Below, one piece after another: positions 11,914 to 17,612 of a stretch of DNA of 21,402 nucleotides (positions within the stretch are counted from its first letter, which is position 1; each line of letters begins with the position of its first letter). The stretch comes from a virus, in the IMG/VR virus record IMGVR_UViG_3300014325_000050, positions 1 to 21,402 of that record; one strand, written 5' to 3'. The position numbers and the translations under genes were made by a program. The notes under the pieces were generated by a model that was given only the letters and a program-made list of their open reading frames with translations, was not told the origin of the DNA and searched no databases.

Positions 11914-12339
11914 ATGCCAGGACCAGGCATAGTCAGCAGGGCTGGGCTGGATGCCAGCCTCAGTCAGGACAGCAGAGCTAAATGGCATGTAGTACTGAAG
12001 GATGATTCTGGGGCAGAAGTCTTCAGTGGAGGACCCTATAAGTCAGATACCTCAGCTAAGGCAGCTGCTGGTCAGTGGGTCCAGAGGCACTATCAGGTGG
12101 AGACCCAGGAGGTTCCTGCCCCAGAGCCCAGACCCAAATCTAAGCCTAAGAGGGCTGCCCCATACACAGGTAAGGCTCCCTCTGCCAGCCACCTGAACAG
12201 GCTGCTGAACCTCAGGGCTGACAGGAATGAGGAGAAGGCCCTAGCCCTCAGAACAGAGGCTGATGCCCTGGAGACAGAGGCTAAGAGGCTCAGGGAGGCA
12301 GCAGACACCCTGGCAGGAGGGCCTGATGGTCAAACCTAA
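11914..12339 (+). CDS. First gene of the rightward operon, unknown function (141 aa)
   Basis: A 141-aa protein. After a short N-terminus it contains KWHVVLKDDSGAEVFSGGPY and KAAAGQWVQRHYQVE, a small alpha/beta unit often seen in short phage proteins. A Pro/Lys linker (APEPRPKSKPKRAAPYTG) follows, and then a long charged helix from about residue 98 (NLRADRNEEKALALRTEADA...) likely to form a coiled coil. The ATG at 11914 is preceded at five-base spacing by a strong purine-rich ribosome site (AGGAAGGGAG), which fixes the start. Basic linker plus coiled coil would suit a nucleic-acid or protein adaptor; no family recognised. Confidence 0.72.
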   Translation: MPGPGIVSRAGLDASLSQDSRAKWHVVLKDDSGAEVFSGGPYKSDTSAKAAAGQWVQRHYQVETQEVPAPEPRPKSKPKRAAPYTGKAPSASHLNRLLNLRADRNEEKALALRTEADALETEAKRLREAADTLAGGPDGQT

Positions 12340-12616
12340 GAAGGTCCCTGACAGCTACCAGGACCCATTCTTACATTGCAGGACATTTGGGCACACCTGG
12401 CAGCTGGGTCCAGGTGAGGACCAGGGCCACTTCTACCAGTTCATTCTGGTCTGCTCTGAGTGCCACACCAGAAGGATAGATGTGATTAACAGGAGGACTG
12501 GAGCCCTGGGTGGCTACAGGAGATATGAGTACCCAGAGGGCTATCAGGCCACTAGAGGTGAAGGCCTGGCCAGGACCAGCTACCGCATTGAATTCATCAG
12601 GAGGGTAGCCAGGTGA
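12326..12616 (+). CDS. Small zinc-motif protein with CRTFGHTW signature
   Basis: A 96-aa protein with a conserved-looking C-x-x-F-G-H-x-W (Cys18, His23, Trp25), then LVCSECHTRR (Cys43, Cys46), and a C-terminal RRYEYPEGYQATRGEG. I recognise this pattern from many small actinophage proteins of unknown function; the cysteines and histidine could bind one zinc ion. I start at ATG 12326, which has GGAGG six bases upstream and overlaps the previous gene by 14 bases; the longer in-frame start upstream lies inside that gene. The stop overlaps the next start (GTGA). Confidence 0.8.
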   Translation: MVKPKKVPDSYQDPFLHCRTFGHTWQLGPGEDQGHFYQFILVCSECHTRRIDVINRRTGALGGYRRYEYPEGYQATRGEGLARTSYRIEFIRRVAR

Positions 12617-12936
12617 GCAGTCTCCCTCCCATGGGCCTGGAGGTGACACCTGAGGGCCTAGTCATCCCTGTAGAGGCTCCAGCCTGTGGAGCCACACTGG
12701 ATATCCCAGAGAGGCATGTCCACCTGGTCTGTGACAGGCCAGCAGGGCACCAGGCAGGGACTTATGGGGTCCTAGCCACCAGGCACAGGCAGATAATCCA
12801 GCTGAGTCCTCCACAGGCTGTGGGCTGGTGTGACGACCATTGTTCACAGCCCTGTGAGCCTCTGAAGGGTGTCCTGGACCTGCTCAGGAAGCAGGGCCTA
12901 TCTGCCCATCAGAATAATCAGGATGGCAAACAGTAG
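12613..12936 (+). CDS. Hypothetical Cys/His-rich protein (107 aa)
   Basis: A 107-aa protein from GTG 12613, overlapping the previous stop (GTGA), with GGAGGG seven bases upstream. Potential metal ligands are spread over residues 25-82: ACGATLDIPERHVHLVCDRP, then AGHQAG, then GWCDDHCSQPCE. The pattern C...H.H..C...GH......WC..HC resembles small zinc-bound phage proteins but I do not recognise a family. An internal ATG seven codons in is an alternative start. Confidence 0.68.
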   Translation: MSSLPPMGLEVTPEGLVIPVEAPACGATLDIPERHVHLVCDRPAGHQAGTYGVLATRHRQIIQLSPPQAVGWCDDHCSQPCEPLKGVLDLLRKQGLSAHQNNQDGKQ

Positions 12937-12946
12937 GAAGACAATT

Positions 12947-13243
12947 ATGACAGCTGGCCACCATGGGGCAGCAGTTGAAGCATCCATGAGCACAGACCCT
13001 ACACAGGAAGGAAGGGCAGTGACAGACCAGACCCATCTCCAGGACCCAGAGCCCTACACAGTGCCCAGCACAGGCTTTCTGGTGGAGTATGACCAGCAGA
13101 TTTATGAGGTAGTCAGGACTGGCACACAGGTGGAACTGGTGAGGGACCCACAGGGCAGGGAGCAGCACAAACTGGAGATACGCATTCAGGCTGTCTGGTC
13201 AGAGGAGGGCTACCAGAACCCAGCCATGGATGGGCTGCTGTGA
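12947..13243 (+). CDS. Hypothetical protein (98 aa)
   Basis: A 98-aa protein starting MTAGHHGAAVEASMSTDPTQ. The C-terminal half (FLVEYDQQIYEVVRTGTQVE, then LEIRIQAVWSEEGYQNPAMD) looks like a small beta sheet. ATG 12947 follows AGGAAG at six-base spacing, better than the upstream ATG at 12923, and comes just after the preceding stop. An internal ATG 13 codons on is also possible. The stop overlaps the next gene (GTGA). No function assigned. Confidence 0.65.
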   Translation: MTAGHHGAAVEASMSTDPTQEGRAVTDQTHLQDPEPYTVPSTGFLVEYDQQIYEVVRTGTQVELVRDPQGREQHKLEIRIQAVWSEEGYQNPAMDGLL

Positions 13244-13392
13244 ACCTCAGGGAGCTAGTAGACCAGCTGGCAGCCATTCTGCTTACCCAGGGAGATGTGC
13301 CAGTGCTGTCAGAGGATGGCCAGGCCCTGCATTCTGTGGAATTCAATGATGATGAGGGACCCTGTGTTCTGGTCCTGTTTGGGGAGGACTGA
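13240..13392 (+). CDS. Small acidic protein (50 aa), DG-turn phage family
   Basis: A 50-codon gene starting GTG 13240 (GTGA overlap) and ending in TGATG with the next gene. Sequence: MNLRELVDQLAAILLTQGDV, then PVLSEDGQAL, and a C-terminal strand CVLVLFGED. This layout (an N-terminal helix of the form LxELxxxL, a D-V-P-V strand, a DG turn and a hydrophobic end strand) is common in very small proteins of many tailed phages. Its function is not known to me. The linkage on both sides shows it is a genuine gene. Confidence 0.75.
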   Translation: MNLRELVDQLAAILLTQGDVPVLSEDGQALHSVEFNDDEGPCVLVLFGED

Positions 13393-13622
13393 TGGTGGAG
13401 CAGAGGGCTGCCCTACATGCCTATTTGTCACCTGAGTCCCATGCTGCCTGGCAGGCATTCTCAGAGGAGAATGGAGTCAGTGTCACAGGGCTCCTGGAGG
13501 CTCTGGGCCTGAACCTGGCCAGAGAGATAGCAGAGACAGGAGATGCTGACATCAGGCAGGACTGGGTGAAGGCTGGCAGGAAGATAGATGGCATCAGGAG
13601 GAGAAGAGGAGGGCAGCAGTAG
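13392..13622 (+). CDS. Ribbon-helix-helix-like small DNA-binding protein
   Basis: A 76-aa protein. AALHAYLSPESHAAWQAFSE gives a short strand and first helix, and NGVSVTGLLEALGLNLAREI the turn and second helix, the pattern of ribbon-helix-helix (Arc/CopG-type) proteins. The C-terminus is very basic (KAGRKIDGIRRRRGG). It could be the phage's transcription regulator or a recombination directionality factor, since it is encoded in the integrase operon and no other repressor is obvious. ATG shares a base with the previous stop (TGATG); the stop overlaps the next start (TAGTG). Confidence 0.72.
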   Translation: MVEQRAALHAYLSPESHAAWQAFSEENGVSVTGLLEALGLNLAREIAETGDADIRQDWVKAGRKIDGIRRRRGGQQ

Positions 13623-13828
13623 TGCCTGAGTCCTACAGAATCCATGGTGAGCATCACACTGAGTACCTGAGGGCCAGGGAGTGTATCGCTAGGGCCTACA
13701 GGGAGGCTCAGGTATTGAACCTCAGAGCCTCCTCTGAAGCGTTTGCAGAGGCTGTCCTGGCCAGGCTGGCAGCCCTGGAGCCACCCATGCTGGTAGTGGC
13801 CCTGGATGAGGTAGAAGAGTCTGGATGA
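13622..13828 (+). CDS. Hypothetical helical protein (68 aa)
   Basis: A 68-aa protein from GTG 13622 (TAGTG overlap), starting MPESYRIHGEHHTEYLRARE and continuing as two long helices (IARAYREAQVLNLRAS, AFAEAVLARLAALEPP) and an acidic end. No family recognised. It is the last gene before the hairpin-rich gap that precedes the integrase end of the operon. Confidence 0.65.
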   Translation: MPESYRIHGEHHTEYLRARECIARAYREAQVLNLRASSEAFAEAVLARLAALEPPMLVVALDEVEESG

Positions 13829-13978
13829 GCAGCCCTGTACTGGCAGGCCCTGTGACCAGGGCAGGGCTGAGGTGTAGGAGTAGAGTCCTGTGTGAGTCCA
13901 GGACTTCAGCACTACACCTCTGATGCCGATACTGTGTCTGGTGGCTAGAGGGCCACCCTGACACAGGAGCACAGCATC
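13829..13978. other. Gap with three consecutive dyads upstream of the integrase
   Basis: 150 bases with three back-to-back symmetric elements: 13831-13837/13862-13868 (agccctg/cagggct, with an alternative inner pairing 13847-13852/13857-13862), the nested dyad 13869-13920, and 13932-13938/13960-13966 (ctgtgtc/gacacag) enclosing ggtggc/gccacc (13940-13945/13952-13957). A 32-codon frame (13825-13923, ATGA-coupled to the previous gene) and a 12-codon frame (13923-13961) cross it, but their content is unconvincing. It likely contains the attachment site and possibly a structured transcript. Confidence 0.55.
13869..13920. other. attP: Candidate attP for the serine integrase
   Basis: gaggtgtag (13869-13877) pairs with ctacacctc (13912-13920), and inside it agtcctg (13884-13890) pairs with caggact (13899-13905). 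Both dyads share exactly the same centre, between 13894 and 13895. The eight central bases tgtgagtc are not symmetric, and the central dinucleotide is GA, which is non-palindromic as directional serine recombination requires. Large serine integrases bind attP sites of about 50 bp as dimers with inner (recombinase-domain) and outer (zinc-domain) motifs. The integrase starts 360 bases downstream. Function is inferred from geometry. Confidence 0.5.
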
Positions 13979-14179
13979 ATGATTCTGACTATCCAGCAGA
14001 GACAGGCCCTAGATTCCTATGTGGAACTGGCCTGGGGCAATGGTGCCTGGGAGGAGTACCCAGCCATAAGGCAGTCTGCCATTGCCTGGGCTCTGGCAGG
14101 AGTGGATGAGGAGTATGCCAGGGCCATCATTAAGTATCTGGGTAAGGCCTGGGCACTGAAGCTGGAGCAGGCTAAGTGA
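13979..14179 (+). CDS. Hypothetical protein (66 aa)
   Basis: A 66-aa helical protein starting MILTIQQRQALDSYVELAWG, with several tryptophans and an AIIKYLGKAWALKLEQAK C-terminus. AGGAG lies 13-17 bases before the ATG, somewhat far. The stop overlaps the following GTG start (GTGA), so it is coupled to the micro-gene and integrase that follow. No family recognised. Confidence 0.68.
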   Translation: MILTIQQRQALDSYVELAWGNGAWEEYPAIRQSAIAWALAGVDEEYARAIIKYLGKAWALKLEQAK

Positions 14180-14283
14180 ACGCCTTCCAGCTGGATGACT
14201 TTGACCTAGCCTTGGTGAGGCTCCACCAGTTCCTGGCTGCTGTGCAGTGGACCAGAGCTAACGTCCTGGAGGTGTCCCAGTGA
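14176..14283 (+). CDS. 35-aa micro-gene linked to the integrase
   Basis: A 35-codon gene that exactly bridges two genes: GTG 14176 overlaps the previous stop (GTGA), with GGAG eight bases upstream, and its own TGA overlaps the integrase GTG (GTGA). Protein: MNAFQLDDFDLALVRLHQFL, continuing to an end at NVLEVSQ. It looks like one or two amphipathic helices. A leader whose translation feeds ribosomes to the integrase, or a small partner such as a directionality factor, are both conceivable; neither is shown. Confidence 0.62.
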   Translation: MNAFQLDDFDLALVRLHQFLAAVQWTRANVLEVSQ

Positions 14284-15719
14284 GCCCCCAGTTTGCTGCC
14301 CTGGAGAGGCTGTCAACTGTCAAAGAGAAGGCTGAGAACCAGGCCAGGGCTCTGGAGAGGCAGCACACAGGTAATGAGCAGCTGGCCAGGCTCCTGGGTG
14401 GCACTGTGGGAGCCCACTACTGTGACCCTGATAAGTCTGCCTACAAAGAGGGAGTGGTCAGGCCTGAATTTGATAAGTGCCTCAGGGAGCTAGACCAGTG
14501 GGATGGTCTCCTGGCTTCTGACCTGGACAGGGTGACCAGAGACCCTGCTATTGGAGAGGTGATTATTAAGAGGGTCAGGGAGTGCTCTAACCCTGTGGTC
14601 TACACCAGGAACCCAGAAGCAGCCTGTGGCTATGAGACCTTTGACCTGAGCACTGAGAGAGGCAGAGAAGCGTTCAGGACCAACATCCTGGCCATCAGGA
14701 GGGAAGCCAGGAAGGCCAGTGAGAGGCAGGCATCCAGGCATGAGCAGTGGAGGGATGCAGGCAGGCCTGTTGGAGCCAGGGCATTTGGTGAGAAGCCAGG
14801 GAAGCTGGAGCTAGATGAGGTAGAGGCTGGACTGATAAGAGAGGGAGCCCTGGACCTGTTGGCAGGGAAACCTCTATGGCAGCTAACCAGAGAGTGGAAG
14901 GCAGCTGGTGTCCTGGGTCCCAGAGGGACCCAGCTGGAGAGGGTCACCATTAGGAATATGTACCTGTCACCCAGGCTGGCTGGGTGGAGGGTCCACACAC
15001 CTGCCAGGCAGAAGGGCCAGGCTGCTGTGCCCAGGTCCCAGTGGATAGCCAGGGACAGCATCACAGGTGAGCCCATCAGGAGTAAGACTCCAGCCATCCT
15101 GACCCAGGCAGTCTGGGAGGCAGTAGTCCTGGAACTGGAGGGCAGGAAGGAAGCCCAGTCAGTCAGGCCCTCTAACAGTGCCAAGTACCTGCTCAGTGGT
15201 CTGGCTTACTGCTCCACCTGCACAGCCAGACTCCATGGGGCCTGGAGGGAGGCAAAGGGCTACCACTGCTATAGGTGTCCAGATGGGTGTGTCACTATCC
15301 ATGGGCCAGAGCTAGAGAGGTATGTCACAGGGCTCCTGCTGGAGCACTGGGCTAACGCTCCAGAGCTAGTGCCTGATGTCCAGCCCTTCCAGGGTGAGGC
15401 TGAACTGGCCAGGTTGAAGGGCCAGCTGGAGGAGCTATCAGAAGCCAGAGTGTCAGGACTCATCCCAGACCTGGGTGAGTACCTGGAGGAGAAGGGGAAG
15501 GTGAACACCCTTCTGAAGCCTCTAGAGGCTGAGCGTAAGAAGTGGGCTAAGGCCCAGGTGACACCCAGGGCTGTGGGCTCTGTGGAGCTATGGGAGAAGG
15601 CAGACCTGGATGGTAAGAGGCTAATGGCCAGGAGGGAGCTAGAGATGGTGCAGGTGGATAAGGCTAGGAAGGGCCTTAAGAGGTTTGATTCCCTGAGGGT
15701 CCACCTAGAGTGGCGCTAA
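14280..15719 (+). CDS. int: Large serine integrase (site-specific recombinase)
   Basis: A 479-aa large serine recombinase. The catalytic domain opens with ALERLSTVKEKAENQARALE, where Ser12 in R-L-S is the probable nucleophile. VRPEFDKCL (about 60) and DLDRVTRDP (82-89, catalytic arginines) follow. The recombinase domain runs about 165-300 (EVEAGLIREGALDLL, then RNMYLSPRLAGWRVH). A zinc ribbon follows with CSTC (311-314) and CYRCPDGC (330-337). Next comes a coiled-coil segment (about 374-430, LARLKGQLEELSEARVSG) as in family members that control directionality. It integrates the phage at attB. The start is GTG 14280. The 3' end overlaps an opposite-strand gene by 44 bases. Total length is normal for the family. 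Confidence 0.95.
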   Translation: MSPQFAALERLSTVKEKAENQARALERQHTGNEQLARLLGGTVGAHYCDPDKSAYKEGVVRPEFDKCLRELDQWDGLLASDLDRVTRDPAIGEVIIKRVRECSNPVVYTRNPEAACGYETFDLSTERGREAFRTNILAIRREARKASERQASRHEQWRDAGRPVGARAFGEKPGKLELDEVEAGLIREGALDLLAGKPLWQLTREWKAAGVLGPRGTQLERVTIRNMYLSPRLAGWRVHTPARQKGQAAVPRSQWIARDSITGEPIRSKTPAILTQAVWEAVVLELEGRKEAQSVRPSNSAKYLLSGLAYCSTCTARLHGAWREAKGYHCYRCPDGCVTIHGPELERYVTGLLLEHWANAPELVPDVQPFQGEAELARLKGQLEELSEARVSGLIPDLGEYLEEKGKVNTLLKPLEAERKKWAKAQVTPRAVGSVELWEKADLDGKRLMARRELEMVQVDKARKGLKRFDSLRVHLEWR

Positions 15720-15924
15720 CACCAGCAGCCCTGGCTAGAGCCTCCCAGTGCTCACTGCTTCTGACAGGAGCCTGCTCCAGTTGCCTGGCCTTCCAGGCAG
15801 CCAGTGACTCTGGGTCCAGGCCCCATCTCAGAGAGTCCTCACAGTCCACCCACACAATAGGCTCATTTGCTCCAGAGGGTCCTGTGTGGCCCTCTGTTGC
15901 GTTTGGGCTCTGCTCAGGTGTCAT
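15676..15924 (-). CDS. Small hypothetical protein, convergent with integrase (82 aa)
   Basis: An 82-aa frame starting MTPEQSPNATEGHTGPSGAN, with a central EPIVWVDCEDSLRWGLDPES and helices SLAAWKARQLEQ and SSEHWEALARAAGV. AGAGGG lies seven bases before the ATG. Its 3' end overlaps the integrase 3' end on the other strand. It is the last gene of the leftward array, separated from the rest by a 107-base hairpin-rich gap. It is plausible but unrecognised; the N- and C-termini look disordered. Confidence 0.5.
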   Translation of the reverse strand: MTPEQSPNATEGHTGPSGANEPIVWVDCEDSLRWGLDPESLAAWKARQLEQAPVRSSEHWEALARAAGVSATLGGPSGNQTS

Positions 15925-16031
15925 CCATCAGCCCTCTCTGCTCCAGGCCCTTAGAAGGGCACACAGCAGGCCCCCAGGCCAGGAAGGGCTCCAGGGAGTG
16001 AGGCTAGGAGCAGCCTGGGGGCCTGCCAGTG
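15925..16031. terminator. GC-rich hairpin gap at the convergence of the two operons
   Basis: A 14-bp perfect inverted repeat, gcaggcccccaggc (15966-15979) and gcctgggggcctgc (16013-16026), has a 33-base spacer with an extra 5-bp pairing (15988-15992/16007-16011). Beside it gccctt/aagggc (15947-15952/15955-15960) forms a second dyad. The long stem starts six bases after the stop of the upstream minus-strand gene. No T-run follows on either strand, so a classical intrinsic terminator is not proven, but a strong bidirectional transcription barrier here is sensible. Confidence 0.45.
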
Positions 16032-16262
16032 TCAGAGCGCGGACCCTGACAGGACTGATAGTAGTCGCTCACAGGTGATGTGTGTAGCTGTCTGTCCACA
16101 GACCATGGGAGCATCACAGACCAGACACCTGGGCTTCCTGTACATCTTCTCTAGCCATCTACGCTCCAGGGTGATGATGTCTCTCCAGGGCCAGTCCTCA
16201 TAGTCCAGGTGACTTCCCTCTAAATGATTCTTGCCACAGTACCTGCATTTGTGCTGTGGCAT
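16032..16262 (-). CDS. Small zinc-finger-like protein after endolysin (76 aa)
   Basis: A 76-aa protein with CRYCGKNHLEGSH near the N-terminus, CLVC in the middle (RKPRCLVCDAPMV) and ATHITCERLL near the end, so two C-x-x-C or C/H sets suitable for zinc. Between them is a Trp-rich helix (DYEDWPWRDIITLERRWLEK). It starts as TGATG on the endolysin stop. This treble-clef-like arrangement can belong to nucleases or to regulatory zinc fingers; I see no complete HNH set. Its position in the lysis region does not explain its role. Confidence 0.7.
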   Translation of the reverse strand: MPQHKCRYCGKNHLEGSHLDYEDWPWRDIITLERRWLEKMYRKPRCLVCDAPMVCGQTATHITCERLLSVLSGSAL

Positions 16263-16981
16263 CAGACTTCAGGCAGGTTGTTAAATTCTCTGATGAACAC
16301 TGGGTCTGTGATGGTCCTAGAGGCTCCCTGGCCATCTCCTGCCAGATGGTCCACCCACTGGAGCATTCTCAGCTGGTCAGGGTTAGGGATGTGTCGTTTG
16401 GCCACCTGGCCCTCGCCAGTCACCACAATCTCAAACAGACCATCATGGCCCTGGGCACCCACAGCCCTAGCTCCTGTGTAGTTATCCTTCATAGCAGCAT
16501 TAACAGTACTGCTTACGATATCTGAGATTCTCTTAAAGTCATCCTCTGTCATCTCTTCCTCTCCTGGTCCTGGGCCATCCCTGAGTGGAGCCCTGTCTAG
16601 GTAGCCTGTGGGATCTATCCTGGTGCTTCCCTCCCACAGTTCAAAGTGAGCATGGGAGCCTGTGCTGCTGCCTGTGCTGTCTATGTAGGCAATGACTGTG
16701 CCTGCTGAGACCCAGCCACCTGAGACAGCAAATGAGACATGATGGAAGGACTTAAACCTGTCACTTCCACTGTCCACCCAGAGCCAGTTCCCTGCACCAG
16801 ATTCATAGCCAGTGGTGACATGGCCATCATAGGGAGCTACCACAGGCTCCCCATGAGGAGCCCCATAGTCCACACCTCCATGGAAGCTGCCCTGTGCTCC
16901 TGTGATGGGGTCTGTCCTGTAGCCATAACCTGATGTCTTAGGGAATGACTGGAGGAGTGGGAAGTAGGTCAGTTCTCTCAT
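16262..16981 (-). CDS. Endolysin, M23 metallopeptidase
   Basis: A 239-aa protein with a complete M23 (LytM-type) zinc endopeptidase domain in residues about 14-130: SGYGYRTDPITGAQGSFHGG and VDYGAPHGEPVVAP (zinc ligands His34 and Asp38), KSFHHVSF (His80/81) and GSHAHFELWEG (catalytic His110, zinc His112). It would cleave peptidoglycan cross-bridges. The remaining 100 residues (TEDDFKRISDIVSSTVNAAM, then LFEIVVTGEGQVAKRHIPNP) resemble C-terminal parts of other actinophage lysins and may bind the wall. No signal peptide and no adjacent holin are seen. Placement after the tail genes supports a lysis role over a tail-tip role, though the latter is possible. Confidence 0.88.
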   Translation of the reverse strand: MRELTYFPLLQSFPKTSGYGYRTDPITGAQGSFHGGVDYGAPHGEPVVAPYDGHVTTGYESGAGNWLWVDSGSDRFKSFHHVSFAVSGGWVSAGTVIAYIDSTGSSTGSHAHFELWEGSTRIDPTGYLDRAPLRDGPGPGEEEMTEDDFKRISDIVSSTVNAAMKDNYTGARAVGAQGHDGLFEIVVTGEGQVAKRHIPNPDQLRMLQWVDHLAGDGQGASRTITDPVFIREFNNLPEV

Positions 16982-16982
16982 A

Positions 16983-17603
16983 TCACACCCTACTTATTCT
17001 GAGGTAGCCAGGAAGGTACTGACCAGCACTGCCAGAGCCACAGAAGATGGTCCCATTGCCTCCACTGACTGTGGCTCCCAGTGTGTAGTTATGGTTACCA
17101 GCACTGGGAGTCATTCTCCTGGCAGCATAGCCAGGCACAATGAACTGGCCTGTAGCTGGATTACAGAAGCTGGCTAGCCTGCCGATTGAAACACCATCCT
17201 GGTAGAGCCAGAGAAACAGAATGGCTCCTGCTACCGCTGCTGGTACCACTGCTGGCACAAAGAATTCAATAAGCACTGTTGTGGTACCATCAAAGGCCAC
17301 AGCTGGAGCCTGGATTACTGCGTTAGCAGCTGCTTCTGCTGTGCCAGTGATGCCCACCTGGGCAGTCTGCTCTGTGTAGGACATCTCAGTCTTAGTGATG
17401 GTATCCACCCAGGCAGACCCACTCCAGCGTTCAATAGCTCCAGGCCTGTCATCTCTCATGCTCAGCTGGTTCAGCACTGGGGCTGTCAGCTGGCTAGTCC
17501 TCTGAGCAGCGTTAGTGAACCTGGGAACTGTCTGGGACATCAGATACTGGTTAGCATCAGCAGCCAGAGCCTCCTCCCCAGCTACAAAGACTTTGTAAGG
17601 CAC
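16983..17603 (-). CDS. Minor tail / fibre-like protein
   Basis: A 206-aa protein. The N-terminus YKVFVAGEEALAADANQYLM followed by SQTVPRFTNAAQR is a familiar opening of small tail-fibre or baseplate proteins in actinophages (a Y-K-x-F-x-A-G-E-x-L-x-A-x-x-x-N-x-Y-L-M pattern). The C-terminal half is glycine-rich with short strands and ends in GYLRISRV, usual for trimeric surface proteins. It may form a receptor-contacting part of the tail tip. It uses GTG 17603 with a strong GGAGG upstream, and lies between the large minor tail gene and the endolysin. Confidence 0.72.
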   Translation of the reverse strand: MPYKVFVAGEEALAADANQYLMSQTVPRFTNAAQRTSQLTAPVLNQLSMRDDRPGAIERWSGSAWVDTITKTEMSYTEQTAQVGITGTAEAAANAVIQAPAVAFDGTTTVLIEFFVPAVVPAAVAGAILFLWLYQDGVSIGRLASFCNPATGQFIVPGYAARRMTPSAGNHNYTLGATVSGGNGTIFCGSGSAGQYLPGYLRISRV

Positions 17604-17612
17604 AGTGTCCTC

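Noticed and set aside
11710-11988. 92-codon minus-strand frame in the divergent control region
   Set aside because: Product has no protein-like pattern, it covers three inverted repeats, and it overlaps the ribosome site and start of the rightward operon.
13825-13961. 32-codon (ATGA-coupled) and 12-codon frames crossing the attP-like gap
   Set aside because: Although the overlaps fit the genome's habit, the peptides lack secondary-structure character and the DNA is explained by three dyads; kept only as a doubt.
13421-13972. 183-codon minus-strand frame opposite the rightward operon
   Set aside because: Antisense to three coupled genes and the candidate attP; composition is Cys/Ser/Leu noise.
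13829-13978. tRNA or tmRNA-like cloverleaf from the three hairpins
   Set aside because: Stem sizes and order do not match a tRNA, there is no T-loop GTTCRA motif, and no tRNA was found elsewhere.
14630-15184. 184-codon minus-strand frame inside the integrase
   Set aside because: Antisense to a complete serine integrase with all domains in order.
15966-16026. 14-bp inverted repeat as attP
   Set aside because: Position near the integrase 3' end is possible, but the 33-base spacer and off-centre inner pairing fit a transcription hairpin better than an integrase dimer site.
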